Notes: generated by a model from the letters alone, not told the origin. A DNA stretch of 40,099 bases from an uncultured Neomegalonema sp. (GCA_937958625.1 CALGNO010000163.1:1-40099), one strand, 5' to 3'. Counted from the stretch's first letter, positions 23,794 to 33,637 are shown. Translations and numbers: made by a program.

Positions 23794-25142
23794 CCGTCGA
23801 CCGCAAAGCGCAGGATACGGCCCCGGCGGTCGATGGCGATGCGCCATGAGCGATTGGCGGCGTCAAGGGCCGGGGCCACATCGTCGACCCGCTCGATCTC
23901 ATAGCCGCTGATCGACAGGATGCGGTCGCCGGGACGCAGGCCAAAGCGTCGGGCGGGGCCGCGACCGACCTCCATCACGATCACGCCCTCGAGCGCGGAT
24001 TCGAGGCCGATTTCCTGGGCCAGTGCCGGATTGATATTGGCAATCAGCGCGCCGCGCAGGGGGTTGCTGCCATCGATCTCCGACAAATCACGTGGCGGAT
24101 CTTCGGGGGCCGCAATCAGCGCAACCTCGGTATCGTAGCGGCTGCCCCAGCGCAGATAGCCAACCGAAATGCTCTCGCCCAGCCGCCCGTTGCCAAGCCT
24201 GAACCCGAGGGTCGCCATATCCCGCACCGGCAGGCCGCCGACCTCCAACACGATATCGCCGGTGGTCAGGCCCGCCTTCGCAAGGGGACTGAGCGGATGA
24301 ATGTCTTCGAGGATAACGCCATCGGGCCGAATGCCGAGACTCTCGGCAATCTCCTGGGTCACCGGCTGCCCATCGGCACCGATCCAGGGCTGCGCCACGC
24401 GCTCGGCACCCGATGCGGCGGAGTCCACCGCGCGGCGCGCGAGGTTTGCGGGAATGGCAAAGCCAATGCCGTTCGACCCGCCGGACCGCGAGAGAATCTG
24501 GGTATTGATGCCGACCAGCTCGCCGCGCATATCGACCAGCGCACCGCCGGAATTGCCCGGATTGATGGCCGCATCGGTCTGGATAAAGACTTGTCCTTCC
24601 GGCGTCGTCCGGGTCTGGGCCGATACGATCCCGCTGGTCACAGTCTGCCCCACTCCGAAGGGATTGCCGATGGCGAGCACCAGATCGCCGACCTCGACGG
24701 TGTCGGAATCGCGAAAGTCGAGGGTCGGCAGCCCGCTCGCCTCGACCTTCAGAATGGCGAGATCATTGCGCTCGTCGGTCAACAGCAGCTCAGCCTGAAA
24801 TTCCCGTCGGTCATTGAGCGACACCGTGATCTCATCCGCGCCCTCGACGACGTGGGAATTTGTGACGACAATCCCGTCCTCTCGGACGATGACACCGGAG
24901 CCAAGCGAGGTCTCATCGCGGGAACGCGGGCCAAGGCGGCGGCCAAACAGCATCTCGAAAACGGGGTCGTCGAAGCGTCTCACCATCCGCGTGCGGGTGT
25001 AGATATTCACGACCGCAGGGGCAGCGCGCTTCACGACAGGCGCGAAAGAAAGCGAAATCTCGGTCTGGGACGACGGCACTTGCTGCGCCGCCGCGGGAGC
25101 CGCAGCCAGAACCGTCGTGCAGAAAAAGATCAACGCGCGCAT
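23790..25142 (-). CDS. Periplasmic serine protease, HtrA/DegQ family
   Basis: 450 residues with a signal peptide (MRALIFFCTTVLAAAPAAAQ). The trypsin-like domain carries the catalytic triad H97 (VVTNSHVVEGA), D127 (ERNDLAILKVE) and S198 (INPGNSGGALVD). Two PDZ domains follow (about 230-310 and 350-440, the second with LRPGDRILSISGYEIERV). It degrades or refolds damaged envelope proteins. The order rplQ, htrA, rarA is common in Alphaproteobacteria, but here a TauE-type gene lies between rplQ and htrA. The family could also be called DegP or DegS; the two PDZ domains argue against DegS. Confidence 0.92.
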   Translation of the reverse strand: MRALIFFCTTVLAAAPAAAQQVPSSQTEISLSFAPVVKRAAPAVVNIYTRTRMVRRFDDPVFEMLFGRRLGPRSRDETSLGSGVIVREDGIVVTNSHVVEGADEITVSLNDRREFQAELLLTDERNDLAILKVEASGLPTLDFRDSDTVEVGDLVLAIGNPFGVGQTVTSGIVSAQTRTTPEGQVFIQTDAAINPGNSGGALVDMRGELVGINTQILSRSGGSNGIGFAIPANLARRAVDSAASGAERVAQPWIGADGQPVTQEIAESLGIRPDGVILEDIHPLSPLAKAGLTTGDIVLEVGGLPVRDMATLGFRLGNGRLGESISVGYLRWGSRYDTEVALIAAPEDPPRDLSEIDGSNPLRGALIANINPALAQEIGLESALEGVIVMEVGRGPARRFGLRPGDRILSISGYEIERVDDVAPALDAANRSWRIAIDRRGRILRFAVDG

Positions 25143-25208
25143 GGTTTGCCTCCCCGTCCTCTCATCCGAAGAGAAATAGGCCTCGCACGCGGCGAAAGAA
25201 AGGGCGGG

Positions 25209-25919
25209 TCAAAGCGACTTGACCAGCAAGAGCACTCCGCCGATGCCCGAGATGATCAACATTGCGGCGCGGGCCATCATGCGATCCACCCGGCCCGCGA
25301 GGATGCGCCCGATAATCGACCCCAGCAACACACCGGGGAAGAGGCTCAATCCCATCAGAATCTCGGCCCCGCCAAACCGGTCAATCGCCGCGAGCCCGAT
25401 CAGGGCGAGCACGATGCCGACAACGAAAACGGTGGCAAAGGTCGCCCGGATCTTGGCCGGGTCTTCTCGCTGGTACAGCATGACAAGCGGCGGCGCGTGC
25501 ATTCCGGCAACCACGCCGGTAAAGCCGCTGCCGATGGCTCCGAACAGCACGTTCCGGCGCGTCAGCGGCACTTGCGGCGCGAGGATGCTAACCGCGACCG
25601 CCGCCAGGATCAGCAAGCCAAAAACAACGCCGAGTCGCTCCGCCGAGATCTGCGTCAGAAAAGCCGCCCCGACCGCCGTGCCGCAAACCAACCCGCCCAT
25701 CAGCGGCGCCACTTCGCGGCGATCCAGCGCCGCCCGGCCCCGGAACAGCATCCCGATGGAGAGCACGATATTCGCGAACAACATCGGGTCGGGCAGATAA
25801 GCGAGACTGATAAGACCGATCAGGGGCGTGGCGACCATCGTAAAGCCGAGGCCCGCCGTCATCTGGACGATGCTGCCAAGGGCAATCACGAGATTGAGCA
25901 GGACCAGCTCGGTCGTCAT
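25209..25919 (-). CDS. TauE/SafE-family membrane transporter (putative sulfite exporter)
   Basis: 236 residues with about eight hydrophobic helices: LNLVIALGSIVQMTAGLGFTMVATPLIGLIS near the start, LGVVFGLLILAAVAVSIL, FGAIGSGFTGVVAGMHAPPLVMLYQ, and MLIISGIGGVLLLVKSL at the end. GLGFTMVATPLIGLI and GSGFTGVVAGMHAPP are the two inverted-repeat family signatures. It is an inner-membrane exporter or importer of small anions; the substrate is not predictable. It begins 14 bases after the rplQ terminator hairpin, with its own promoter presumably read through or inside that region, and ends 66 bases before htrA. Confidence 0.82.
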   Translation of the reverse strand: MTTELVLLNLVIALGSIVQMTAGLGFTMVATPLIGLISLAYLPDPMLFANIVLSIGMLFRGRAALDRREVAPLMGGLVCGTAVGAAFLTQISAERLGVVFGLLILAAVAVSILAPQVPLTRRNVLFGAIGSGFTGVVAGMHAPPLVMLYQREDPAKIRATFATVFVVGIVLALIGLAAIDRFGGAEILMGLSLFPGVLLGSIIGRILAGRVDRMMARAAMLIISGIGGVLLLVKSL

Positions 25920-25932
25920 ACCGCCCCCAACG

Positions 25933-25967
25933 AAAAAGCCCCTCTCCGGCCAGCGGAAAGGGGCTTT
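25933..25967 (-). terminator. Rho-independent terminator of the ribosomal cluster, after rplQ
   Basis: The stem AAAGCCCCT/AGGGGCTTT (25935-25943 with 25959-25967) continues after one mismatch as TCCG/CGGA, with a 5-nt loop. On the minus strand the stem is followed by a T-run (complement of A25933-25937). It starts 24 bases beyond the rplQ stop and separates the ribosomal cluster from the TauE-type gene. Confidence 0.92.
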
Positions 25968-25991
25968 CGGATCATGACAGAAAACGCTGGC

Positions 25992-26420
25992 TTATTCAGC
26001 GTCTTCCATCACGGAGTCTTCCAGTGCGACGCGCTCGCGGTCGATGGAGCCCTTTGCATCGACGTCGCGGTCGATCAGCTCGATAATCGCCATCGGCGCG
26101 GCATCGCCATAGCGAAAGCCAGCCTTCAGGACGCGGCAATAGCCGCCGGGGCGGTCGGCGTAACGCTCGGCGATGGTGTCGAACAGTTTCTTGACCGTAT
26201 CGTCGGATTTCAACTTGGCGCGGGCCAGACGGCGGGCGTGCAAGTCGCCGCGCTTGCCAAGGGTGATCAGGCGCTCGACAATCCGGCGCAGTTCTTTTGC
26301 CTTGGGCAGCGTCGTCTTGATCTGTTCGTGTTCGATCAGCGACGCCGCCATATTGGCGAACATCGCCTGACGGTGCGTGTGGGTGCGGTTTAGTTTGCGG
26401 CGGCCTTTACCGTGGCGCAT
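25992..26420 (-). CDS. rplQ: 50S ribosomal protein L17
   Basis: 142 residues starting [20 protein letters not shown], the invariant L17 N-terminus, with [19 protein letters not shown] and [12 protein letters not shown]. It is the last gene of the alpha operon, separated from rpoA by a 181-bp gap with two hairpins. The C-terminal acidic tail ([11 protein letters not shown]) is a minor extension. Confidence 0.97.
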   Translation of the reverse strand: MRHGKGRRKLNRTHTHRQAMFANMAASLIEHEQIKTTLPKAKELRRIVERLITLGKRGDLHARRLARAKLKSDDTVKKLFDTIAERYADRPGGYCRVLKAGFRYGDAAPMAIIELIDRDVDAKGSIDRERVALEDSVMEDAE

Positions 26421-26601
26421 GGGATCTTCCTTTTCGTTTCGATATTTTTCTTTGTCAGGTCGCCGGACTGATCTTTTTAATTATAAGCGACCGCTTTGCG
26501 GGTTTCCCCGTTCTTTTCGTCGTCACCCTCGCGCCGAGCGCGAGGGCCATTCGCAGTTTTGAGGTCATTCTCAGGTCAAGTCCGGGAATGACCTCAACAG
26601 G
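26421..26601. repeat. rpoA-rplQ gap with two inverted repeats, REP-like
   Basis: Two hairpins lie side by side: CCCTCGCGC-CGA-GCGCGAGGG (26526-26546, a perfect 9-bp stem) and TGAGGTCATTC/GAATGACCTCA (26560-26570 with 26586-26596, a perfect 11-bp stem). The second, read with its loop (CCCGGACTTGACC on the minus strand), resembles the dispersed palindromic intergenic repeats common in alphaproteobacterial chromosomes. It may stabilise the rpoA 3' end or set a lower rplQ level. Confidence 0.6.
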
Positions 26602-27621
26602 TTAGAACTGGTCTTCGTATTTCTTCGACAGCTCGTCGATGTTTTCGGGGGGCCAGTTCGTGATTTCCATGCCGAGATGCATCCCCATTCCGGTCAGCAC
26701 TTCCTTGATTTCGTTCAAGGACTTGCGGCCAAAGTTCGGGGTACGCAGCATTTCCGCTTCGGTCTTCTGAATCAGATCCCCGATATAGACAATGTTGTCG
26801 TTCTTCAGACAGTTCGCCGAGCGCACCGACAGTTCCAGCTCATCGACTTTCTTGAGCAACAGCGGATTGAACTCCAGCTCCGGCTCGTCCGCCTGACGCG
26901 GCTGCGCCTCTTGGGGTTCGTCGAAGTTGAGGAACGTGCGCAGTTGGTCTTGCAGAATCCGCGCGGCGAAAGCCAACGCATCCTCGGGCGTCACCGAGCC
27001 ATCGGTTTCGATGGTCATGGTCAGTTTGTCGAAGTCGAGGATTTGTCCTTCGCGGGTCGGCTCGACCTTATAGCTGACGCGCTTGACCGGGCTGTAGAGC
27101 GCATCGACCGGGACCAGCCCGATGGGCGCGTCTTCAGGGCGATTGCGATCGGCGGCGACATAGCCTTTGCCGCTTTCGATGGTCAGCTCCATGTGGATCT
27201 CGGCTCCATCATCGAGGTGACAGATCACATGGTGCGGGTTCAGCACTTCGATCCCGGCAGTGACCGAAATGTCAGAAGCCTTCACCGGGCCGGGGCCTTT
27301 GGCGCGCAGGGTCACGCGCTTGGGGCCTTCGACTTCCATCTTGAGGGCGATCGCCTTCACGTTCAGGACGATGTCGGTGACGTCTTCACGCACACCCGCC
27401 ACCGACGAAAACTCGTGCAGAACACCGTCGATCTGCACCGACGTAACCGCAGCGCCCTGAATGGACGACCGCAGCACTCGGCGCAGGGCGTTGCCGAGGG
27501 TGAGGCCGAAACCCCGCTCCAGCGGCTCGGCGACGACCGATGCCTTGCGTTTCGGGTCCATGCCCGGTTCGAATTCAAGCTGTTGCGGCTTGATCAGTTC
27601 GGTCCAGTTCTTCTGGATCAT
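26602..27621 (-). CDS. rpoA: DNA-directed RNA polymerase subunit alpha
   Basis: 339 residues. The N-terminal assembly domain ([56 protein letters not shown]) is followed by a linker and a C-terminal domain ([47 protein letters not shown]) that binds UP elements and regulators. Its length is normal. It lies in the standard order rpsM-rpsK-rpoA-rplQ, with a hairpin-bearing gap in front. Confidence 0.98.
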   Translation of the reverse strand: MIQKNWTELIKPQQLEFEPGMDPKRKASVVAEPLERGFGLTLGNALRRVLRSSIQGAAVTSVQIDGVLHEFSSVAGVREDVTDIVLNVKAIALKMEVEGPKRVTLRAKGPGPVKASDISVTAGIEVLNPHHVICHLDDGAEIHMELTIESGKGYVAADRNRPEDAPIGLVPVDALYSPVKRVSYKVEPTREGQILDFDKLTMTIETDGSVTPEDALAFAARILQDQLRTFLNFDEPQEAQPRQADEPELEFNPLLLKKVDELELSVRSANCLKNDNIVYIGDLIQKTEAEMLRTPNFGRKSLNEIKEVLTGMGMHLGMEITNWPPENIDELSKKYEDQF

Positions 27622-27702
27622 GTGGAGCCTCCATTCTCGCGGCGAGGGGTGAACCGCCCCTGCCGTCTCCCGAGAGTCCTATCCATGGTTCAACAGTCGT
27701 TA

Positions 27703-27731
27703 CGCCCACCCCTGAATTTCAGAGGTGGGCG
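27703..27731 (-). promoter_or_regulatory. 29-bp hairpin between rpsK and rpoA
   Basis: The arms CGCCCACC+CTGAA (27703-27716) and TTCAG+GGTGGGCG (27718-27731) pair with one mismatch across a very tight loop. It sits in a 142-bp gap, 82 bases before the rpoA start. There is no T-run, so RNA processing, stabilisation or translational control are more likely than termination. Confidence 0.6.
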
Positions 27732-27763
27732 CGGTCGTCATCCGTCCGTTGCGGGACGAGAAC

Positions 27764-28153
27764 TTACACGCGGCGGCGCTTGGGCGGGCGGCATCCGTTA
27801 TGGGGGATCGGCGTGACATCACGGATCGCCGTGACGGTAAAGCCGATTGCCTGCAATGCACGCAGTGCCGATTCGCGGCCCGAACCCGGACCCTGCACGA
27901 GCACTTCGAGGGTGCGCATCCCGTGTTCCTGAGCCTTCTTGCCCGCATCTTCAGCGGCCATCTGAGCCGCATAAGGCGTCGATTTACGCGACCCTTTGAA
28001 GCCCATGTTCCCCGCCGAAGACCATGCGATCGCGTTGCCCTGGGCATCGGCGATGGTGATCATCGTGTTGTTGAAGCTTGCATTCACATGCGCAACGCCG
28101 GAGGCGATGTTCTTGCGCTCCTTGCGCTTCATGCGTGCCTTTTCTCTTGCCAT
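27764..28153 (-). CDS. rpsK: 30S ribosomal protein S11
   Basis: 129 residues with the S11 signature [46 protein letters not shown] and the C-terminal [18 protein letters not shown]. It is a 30S platform protein. It follows rpsM by 12 bases. Confidence 0.98.
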   Translation of the reverse strand: MAREKARMKRKERKNIASGVAHVNASFNNTMITIADAQGNAIAWSSAGNMGFKGSRKSTPYAAQMAAEDAGKKAQEHGMRTLEVLVQGPGSGRESALRALQAIGFTVTAIRDVTPIPHNGCRPPKRRRV

Positions 28154-28165
28154 CGGGTCGGCTCC

Positions 28166-28516
28166 TTATTTCTTCTTGCCGGCGATGGCCTTTGCCGGGC
28201 CTTTACGCGTGCGTGCATTGGTATGGGTCCGCTGGCCGCGAACCGGCAGGCCGCGATAGCAACCGAGGTCCATCAGGCGCTTGACGTTCATCGAGGTCTG
28301 GCGGCGCAGATCACCCTCGACGGTATAGTCCGCGTCGATAGTCTCTCGAATGCGCAGAACATCGGCATCGGACAGCTCGTTCACGCGCTGAGTCCGGTCG
28401 AGGCCGACCTTCTCGCAGATTTCTTCGGCAACGGCGGGGCCGATACCATGAATGTATGTCAACGCGATGGGAACGCGCTTGTTCGTCGGGATATTGACAC
28501 CAGCAATACGGGCCAC
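28166..28516 (-). CDS. rpsM: 30S ribosomal protein S13, with a six-residue internal deletion
   Basis: 116 residues from a GTG at 28516. It begins [26 protein letters not shown], has the [25 protein letters not shown] core, and ends [18 protein letters not shown]. Family members read [18 protein letters not shown]. Here CYRGL90 joins P91VRGQRT directly, so RHRRGL is missing without a frameshift (junction at 28246/28247). The usual alphaproteobacterial length is 122, so the six-residue difference is fully explained. S13 lies in the 30S head and contacts 16S rRNA, the P-site tRNA and the intersubunit bridges. Confidence 0.95.
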   Translation of the reverse strand: MARIAGVNIPTNKRVPIALTYIHGIGPAVAEEICEKVGLDRTQRVNELSDADVLRIRETIDADYTVEGDLRRQTSMNVKRLMDLGCYRGLPVRGQRTHTNARTRKGPAKAIAGKKK

Positions 28517-28575
28517 TTCACTTCTCTCCGTGTCGGGGAGCGGCGGGCATATCCCAAACCGCTCGATTGTTCAAG

Positions 28576-29223
28576 TCAGGCAGTGATCGCCGCCCGTATC
28601 TGTTTTTCGACCTCGTCGATGGCGGCTGTTCCATCCACCGGGCTGAGCGTGCCCTTTGCGTGGTAATAGCCGATCAGGGGCGAGGTATCCTTGTAGTAAT
28701 TGAGCAGGCGCGTGCGGAATGCCTCCTCATTGTCGTCATCGCGGCGTTTGAAATCGGTGCTGCCACATTTGTCGCAAACGCCTTCTTTCGCTGGCATCTT
28801 GAAGCTGTAGTGATAGCCCTCGCCGCACATTCCGCAGGTAAAGCGACCGGTCACGCGAACCACCAGCTGTTCGTCATCACAGCGCATTTCGACGACCGAT
28901 TTGAGCGCCAGCCCCTTGCGGTCCAACAGATCGGACAACGCATCGGCCTGCCCCAAGGTGCGGGGAAAGCCATCGAAGATGACGCCTTTTTCCGTATCCG
29001 GCTCGTCGAGGCGATCATCGATGATCTTGATGACAATCTCATCGGTGACGAGATCGCCGCGCTCCATGATCGCCTTGGCTTCCTTGCCGACCTCGGTCCC
29101 GGCGGAAACGGCTGCGCGCAGCATATCGCCGGTCGACAGCTGAACCATCCCGAGGTCTTCGGTAAGGCGTCGCGCCTGGGTTCCCTTGCCCGCGCCTGGC
29201 GGTCCGAGCAAAATGATGTTCAT
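28576..29223 (-). CDS. adk: Adenylate kinase, zinc-bearing LID form
   Basis: 215 residues. P-loop [10 protein letters not shown] (7-16), NMP-binding STGDMLR, DGFPRT, and a long LID with a four-cysteine zinc site (C130, C133, C150, C153). It interconverts ATP + AMP and 2 ADP. The ATG overlaps the secY stop codon (29220-29223, ATGA). A secY-adk pair inside the spc operon is a common bacterial layout. Confidence 0.97.
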   Translation of the reverse strand: MNIILLGPPGAGKGTQARRLTEDLGMVQLSTGDMLRAAVSAGTEVGKEAKAIMERGDLVTDEIVIKIIDDRLDEPDTEKGVIFDGFPRTLGQADALSDLLDRKGLALKSVVEMRCDDEQLVVRVTGRFTCGMCGEGYHYSFKMPAKEGVCDKCGSTDFKRRDDDNEEAFRTRLLNYYKDTSPLIGYYHAKGTLSPVDGTAAIDEVEKQIRAAITA

Positions 29224-30548
29224 CGCTTTTTCCCCCTCAGCTTGGACCGTTGGATCAGCCCTTCATACTGATGCGCGAGCAGATGGCTCTGGACCTGCGA
29301 AACTGTATCCATGGTCACGCTGACAACAATCAGCAACGATGTGCCGCCGAAGTAGAATGGCACCTGCAAGTTCGCCGTCAGAATCTCCGGCAACAGACAG
29401 ACCAGCGCAAGATAGGCAGCACCGACGACCGTCAATCGCGTCAGAACGTAGTCAAGATACTCCGCCGTACGCTTACCCGGGCGAATACCGGGAATAAAGC
29501 CGCCATGGCGCTTGAGGTTCTCGGACACGTCCTCGGGGTTGAACACAACCGCCGTGTAGAAGAACGCGAAGAACACGATACCGGCGACATAAAGCGCCAA
29601 ATAAGCAGGCTGTCCTCGGCCAAGATAGGCGGTAACGGTCGTGAGCCAATCCGGCCCGCCGCTCGCGGAGAAGCTGGCCATCGTCAGCGGCAGCAACAGC
29701 AGCGACGAGGCAAAGATTGGCGGGATAACACCGGCAGTGTTGACCTTCAGCGGCAGGTGCGAGCTTTCGCCGCCGACCATCTGTTGCGGGCCAACCTGGC
29801 GCTTGGGGTACTGGATCAGGATGCGCCGCTGGGCGCGCTCCATGAACACCACAAAGGCAATCGTCGCGAAGGCCATGATGATGATGCCGAGAATGATCGC
29901 CGTCGAAATACGGCCCTCTGCACCAAGCGCCAAGGTCTGGCCAATTGCGCCGGGTAGCTCGGCAACAATACCGGCAAAGATGATCAACGAAATACCGTTG
30001 CCGATACCGCGCGCGGTAATCTGTTCACCCAGCCACATCAGCAGCACCGTGCCGCCGACGAGCGAAATCACCGTCGTCACGACGAAGAACGAACTCGGCT
30101 CGGTCGCAACGGATGTGTTCAGGCCAACAGCAATGCCCCAACCCTGAACCGTCGCAAGGGCAACGGTGCCGTAGCGGGTCCATTGGTTGATCTTCTTGCG
30201 ACCCTGCTCGCCCTCTTTCTTCAGCTTCTCGAGCGACGGGACCATGCTGGTCATCAACTGCATGATAATCGACGCCGAGATATACGGCATGATGCCGAGG
30301 GCGAAGATCGACATGCGGCTGATCGCGCCGCCGCCGAAGGTATTGAAGATATCGATGATGCCGCCCTGGTATTGCTCCAGCAACTCGGCAACCCGCACCG
30401 GATCGATCCCCGGCAACGGCAGATACGTTCCGAACCGATAGACGATCAGGATGCCGAGGGTGAACCAGATACGGGACTGAAGGTCTTTGGCTTTACCAAA
30501 GGCCGACCAGCTCATATTCGCGGCGAGTTGTTCTGCGGCCGAGGCCAT
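29220..30548 (-). CDS. secY: Protein translocase subunit SecY
   Basis: 442 residues, ten-helix translocon channel. The start region ([27 protein letters not shown]), the [21 protein letters not shown] plug region, [14 protein letters not shown], and the C-terminal cytoplasmic loop [28 protein letters not shown] are all recognisable. It forms the inner-membrane protein export channel with SecE/SecG. It follows rplO by 34 bases. Confidence 0.98.
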   Translation of the reverse strand: MASAAEQLAANMSWSAFGKAKDLQSRIWFTLGILIVYRFGTYLPLPGIDPVRVAELLEQYQGGIIDIFNTFGGGAISRMSIFALGIMPYISASIIMQLMTSMVPSLEKLKKEGEQGRKKINQWTRYGTVALATVQGWGIAVGLNTSVATEPSSFFVVTTVISLVGGTVLLMWLGEQITARGIGNGISLIIFAGIVAELPGAIGQTLALGAEGRISTAIILGIIIMAFATIAFVVFMERAQRRILIQYPKRQVGPQQMVGGESSHLPLKVNTAGVIPPIFASSLLLLPLTMASFSASGGPDWLTTVTAYLGRGQPAYLALYVAGIVFFAFFYTAVVFNPEDVSENLKRHGGFIPGIRPGKRTAEYLDYVLTRLTVVGAAYLALVCLLPEILTANLQVPFYFGGTSLLIVVSVTMDTVSQVQSHLLAHQYEGLIQRSKLRGKKR

Positions 30549-30582
30549 GGCTTACTCCGGGCGTTGGGGCGTGCAGCCCAAC

Positions 30583-31074
30583 TTATGCATCCTTGGCCGC
30601 AGGCGCGACCACTTTCGGCGAAATCGTGACCGATCCCCCCGCCGCCTCAACGGCCTTCACAGCGGCCTCGGAGGCCCCGGATGCAGTGATCTTCAGCCCG
30701 GCCTTCAGCTCACCCTTGGCAAGAACGCGCACGCCGTGGGTTTTTGCACGACGCAAGACGCCGCTGGCAACCAGCACAGCCTCGTCGATCGCTGCGCCAG
30801 CATCCAGCGCGCCCCGGTCGACTGCGGCCTGTAACTGGCCGAGATTCACGATCGCGTAGTCCTTGCGGAAGATATTGTTGAAGCCACGCTTGGGCAGGCG
30901 ACGGTGGATCGGCATCTGGCCGCCCTCGAAGCCCTTGATGGCAACACCCGACCGCGAAGTCTGGCCCTTGATGCCCCGTCCACCGGTCTTGCCGAGACCC
31001 GAACCGGGGCCGCGACCGACACGTTTCTTGCGCTTCGTCGCGCCAGAATTGTCGCGAAGATCATTGAGTTTCAT
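30583..31074 (-). CDS. rplO: 50S ribosomal protein L15
   Basis: 163 residues. [43 protein letters not shown] is the L15 N-terminal signature, followed by [18 protein letters not shown]. It is an early 50S assembly protein. A 123-bp gap with a GC-rich hairpin separates it from rpmD. Confidence 0.98.
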   Translation of the reverse strand: MKLNDLRDNSGATKRKKRVGRGPGSGLGKTGGRGIKGQTSRSGVAIKGFEGGQMPIHRRLPKRGFNNIFRKDYAIVNLGQLQAAVDRGALDAGAAIDEAVLVASGVLRRAKTHGVRVLAKGELKAGLKITASGASEAAVKAVEAAGGSVTISPKVVAPAAKDA

Positions 31075-31169
31075 GACGCTCTCCTATGCCGGATGCCAAA
31101 GCGCGCGTCATGCAGCGCAAAGGCCCACAGCTTCAATTCGATGTCAGACCATGCGCCTGACAGGGCGAT

Positions 31170-31190
31170 GCCCCGGCGAGAAGCCGAGGC
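31170..31190 (-). promoter_or_regulatory. Hairpin in the rpmD-rplO gap
   Basis: On the minus strand GCCTCGGC and GCCGGGGC pair over eight positions (one G-U) with a TTCTC loop (31170-31177 with 31183-31190). It lies just past the rpmD stop, with no T-run. It may be a processing or attenuation stem. Confidence 0.4.
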
Positions 31191-31197
31191 GGTATCT

Positions 31198-31377
31198 TTA
31201 CTCGCTGACCACCTGCACCAGGTGCGGGATCTTGCGGATCATGCCGCGAACGGCGGGCGTATCCTCGAGTTCACGAGTGCGATGCATCTTGTTCAGGCCG
31301 AGGCCCTTCAACGTATCGCGCTGGTCTTTCGGGCGGCGAATCGGGCTGCCGATCTGTTTGACGGTAATCTTAGGCAT
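31198..31377 (-). CDS. rpmD: 50S ribosomal protein L30
   Basis: A 59-residue gene read directly from the bases. It begins [20 protein letters not shown], continues with [20 protein letters not shown], and ends PHLVQVVSE, a complete L30. The ATG overlaps the end of rpsE by 8 bases (31370-31377). Its length is normal for bacterial L30. Confidence 0.97.
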   Translation of the reverse strand: MPKITVKQIGSPIRRPKDQRDTLKGLGLNKMHRTRELEDTPAVRGMIRKIPHLVQVVSE

Positions 31378-31963
31378 CGACCGATTCTCCTTCCTGAGCC
31401 GATGTCACGGTCGCATCGGTGCCGGTCTCGTTGGCACTGGATGCGTCCTGACGACGACCAAGAATATCTGCGACCTTAAGGCCGCGACGCGCCGCAACCT
31501 GGCGCGGGCTCGACTCGCTCTGAAGCCCTTGAATGGTGGCGCGCACCATGTTGTAGGGGTTCTGCGATCCGGTCGACTTTGCAACGACGTCACGAACGCC
31601 GAGCATTTCGAAAACGGCGCGCATCGGGCCACCGGCGATGATGCCCGTACCCTCGGGAGCGGAGCGCATAACGACCTTGCCAGCGCCCCAACGGCCCTTG
31701 GTGTCATGGTGCAATGTGCGGCCCTCGCGCAGGGGAACGCGGATCATGCGCGTCTTAGCCTGCTCGGTTGCCTTGCGGATTGCCTCGGGCACCTCGCGGG
31801 CCTTGCCCTTACCAAAACCGACGCGGCCCTTTTGGTCACCGACCACCACGAGGGCGGCGAAACCGAAGCGGCGTCCGCCCTTCACGACCTTGGCCACACG
31901 GTTGATGTGGACAAGGCGATCGGCGAATTCGGACTGTTCTTCGTCTCTGTCTCTACGTGCCAT
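31370..31963 (-). CDS. rpsE: 30S ribosomal protein S5
   Basis: 197 residues. It has the double-stranded RNA-binding-like N-terminus ([53 protein letters not shown]) and the [24 protein letters not shown] segment. A C-terminal tail of about 25 residues ([28 protein letters not shown]) extends beyond the core. S5 contributes to decoding fidelity. Confidence 0.98.
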   Translation of the reverse strand: MARRDRDEEQSEFADRLVHINRVAKVVKGGRRFGFAALVVVGDQKGRVGFGKGKAREVPEAIRKATEQAKTRMIRVPLREGRTLHHDTKGRWGAGKVVMRSAPEGTGIIAGGPMRAVFEMLGVRDVVAKSTGSQNPYNMVRATIQGLQSESSPRQVAARRGLKVADILGRRQDASSANETGTDATVTSAQEGESVDA

Positions 31964-31975
31964 CTGGCCGTCTCC

Positions 31976-32335
31976 CTAGAATTTCAGACCGGCTTCGCGC
32001 GCGGCATCGGCAAGGGCCTTGACCCGGCCATGAAAGAGATACCCGCTGCGGTCGAAAACAACTTCCTCGACGCCAGCTTCCTTCGCGCGCTCGGCAACCA
32101 AGGCACCGACCTTCGCCGCCGCATCCACGGTGGCAATGCCACGCAGGGACAGCGACTTGTCGAGGGTCGAGGCGGCGGCGAGAGTCTTGCTCTGCCGGTC
32201 GTCGATAACCTGCGCATAAATATTGCGACCCGAGCGGAAGACGCTGAGACGCGGGCGGCCCGTGGCCACCTTCTTGAGCCGGTTGCGGACGCGAAGACGG
32301 CGACGCGCAAGGGCTGACTGGTTCGTGTTTGCCAT
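31976..32335 (-). CDS. rplR: 50S ribosomal protein L18
   Basis: 119 residues with [34 protein letters not shown] and [27 protein letters not shown]. It binds 5S rRNA with L5. It lies 12 bases before rpsE. Confidence 0.98.
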   Translation of the reverse strand: MANTNQSALARRRLRVRNRLKKVATGRPRLSVFRSGRNIYAQVIDDRQSKTLAAASTLDKSLSLRGIATVDAAAKVGALVAERAKEAGVEEVVFDRSGYLFHGRVKALADAAREAGLKF

Positions 32336-32346
32336 GGTTCCGGCCC

Positions 32347-32880
32347 TTACTTCTTCTTGCCTTCCTTACGGAAGATATATTCGTCGGAATAGCGGATACC
32401 CTTGCCCTTGTAAGGCTCCGGCTTGCGCCACTCGCGGATATTGGCCGCGACCTGACCGACGAGCTGTTGATCAATGCCGGAGACTTCGATCTCCGTGGGC
32501 TTCGGCGTCTTGACTTCGATGCCATCGGGGATGGCGAAATCGACGTCGTGCGAGTAACCGAGGGACAGCTTCAGGGTCTTGCCCTGGGCCGCCGCGCGAT
32601 AGCCGACACCCGTGATGAGCAGGTTGCGCGTGAAGCCTTCGCTGACGCCCTGAACGCAGTTCGCCGCCTGGGTGCGGGACATTCCCCACATCTGACGCGC
32701 GCGCTTGCTGTCATCGGCGGGTTTGAAGGTCAGCGCACCATCGTACATCGCCACAACGACCTCGGCGGGCACAGTAAAACTGCGCTCGCCCTTGGGGCCT
32801 TTTGCGACAACGGTCTGGCCGTTGATCTTGATCTCGACGCCCTTGGGCGCTTCGACCGGTTGTTTTCCAATACGGGACAT
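32347..32880 (-). CDS. rplF: 50S ribosomal protein L6
   Basis: 177 residues of normal length. It begins [31 protein letters not shown] and has the C-terminal L6 signature [35 protein letters not shown]. It sits near the GTPase-associated centre. Confidence 0.98.
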   Translation of the reverse strand: MSRIGKQPVEAPKGVEIKINGQTVVAKGPKGERSFTVPAEVVVAMYDGALTFKPADDSKRARQMWGMSRTQAANCVQGVSEGFTRNLLITGVGYRAAAQGKTLKLSLGYSHDVDFAIPDGIEVKTPKPTEIEVSGIDQQLVGQVAANIREWRKPEPYKGKGIRYSDEYIFRKEGKKK

Positions 32881-32916
32881 ATCGTTCTCCTGAAAGGATG
32901 CTGTGCGGGGCTTCGA

Positions 32917-33315
32917 TTAGAAGACCGTGCAGAGCACCTCACCCCCGACATTGGCCTCACGCGCATTCGCGTCGGACATCACGCCCTTCGGCGTGGAAAG
33001 AATGGTGACACCAAGGCCATTGCGCACGCGCGGCATGTCCTTGACGTTGCTGTAAACCCGGCGACCGGGGGTCGAGACGCGCTTCAGTTCGCGAATGACC
33101 GGCTCCCCGTCATAGTATTTCAGCGAAATCTCGAATTCATTGTGGCCCTCGTCCTCGACGGACTCGTAACCGCGAATGAAACCTTCGGATTTCAGCACAT
33201 CCAGAACCCAGCCGCGCAGTTTAGACGCCGGTGTACGCACCGTCGATTTACCGCGCATTTGCGAGTTGCGGATGCGGGTCAGCATATCGCCGACAGGATC
33301 GTTGATGAATGGCAT
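32917..33315 (-). CDS. rpsH: 30S ribosomal protein S8
   Basis: 132 residues. It begins [46 protein letters not shown] and ends with [33 protein letters not shown], both diagnostic of S8. In many bacteria S8 represses the spc operon by binding its mRNA; the site is not evident here. Confidence 0.98.
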   Translation of the reverse strand: MPFINDPVGDMLTRIRNSQMRGKSTVRTPASKLRGWVLDVLKSEGFIRGYESVEDEGHNEFEISLKYYDGEPVIRELKRVSTPGRRVYSNVKDMPRVRNGLGVTILSTPKGVMSDANAREANVGGEVLCTVF

Positions 33316-33330
33316 TGTTCGATCCCTCCC

Positions 33331-33636
33331 TTACCAGCTCGACTTCGTCATGCCCGGGATCTGACCCGAACTGGCGAGATCGCGCAGGGCGATACGAGAC
33401 ATCTTGAGCTTGCGATAGTATCCGCGCGGACGACCCGTGACTTCGCAACGGTTGCGAATGCGGCTCGGCGCGGAGTTGCGAGGCAGCTCAGCGAGCTTCA
33501 ACCGTGCAGCGAAGCGTTCTTCGGCAGGCACCGACTCATCATTGGCGATTGCCTTCAACGCAGCGCGTTTTTCAGCAAATTTCGCCACGAGGCGCTTGCG
33601 CTTCAGATGCGTCTGAATGGTTCCGTCTTTAGCCAT
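33331..33636 (-). CDS. rpsN: 30S ribosomal protein S14, zinc-free (C-) form
   Basis: 101 residues with [63 protein letters not shown]. It lacks the CxxC pair of the zinc-binding form. The first residues ([16 protein letters not shown]) diverge more than usual. It starts 1 base after the rplE stop. Confidence 0.97.
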   Translation of the reverse strand: MAKDGTIQTHLKRKRLVAKFAEKRAALKAIANDESVPAEERFAARLKLAELPRNSAPSRIRNRCEVTGRPRGYYRKLKMSRIALRDLASSGQIPGMTKSSW

Positions 33637-33637
33637 G

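Noticed and set aside
22375..23904. A 509-residue plus-strand frame opposite rarA
   Set aside because: Antisense shadow of a clearly conserved AAA+ gene, with basic low-complexity composition.
24297..26393. A 698-residue plus-strand frame across htrA, the TauE gene and rplQ
   Set aside because: It is rich in Arg, His, Asp and Gln as expected for the mirror frame of GC-rich genes, and three well-supported genes lie on the other strand.
28166..28516. S13 as a frameshifted pseudogene
   Set aside because: The frame is intact from start to stop with canonical sequence on both sides of the deletion.
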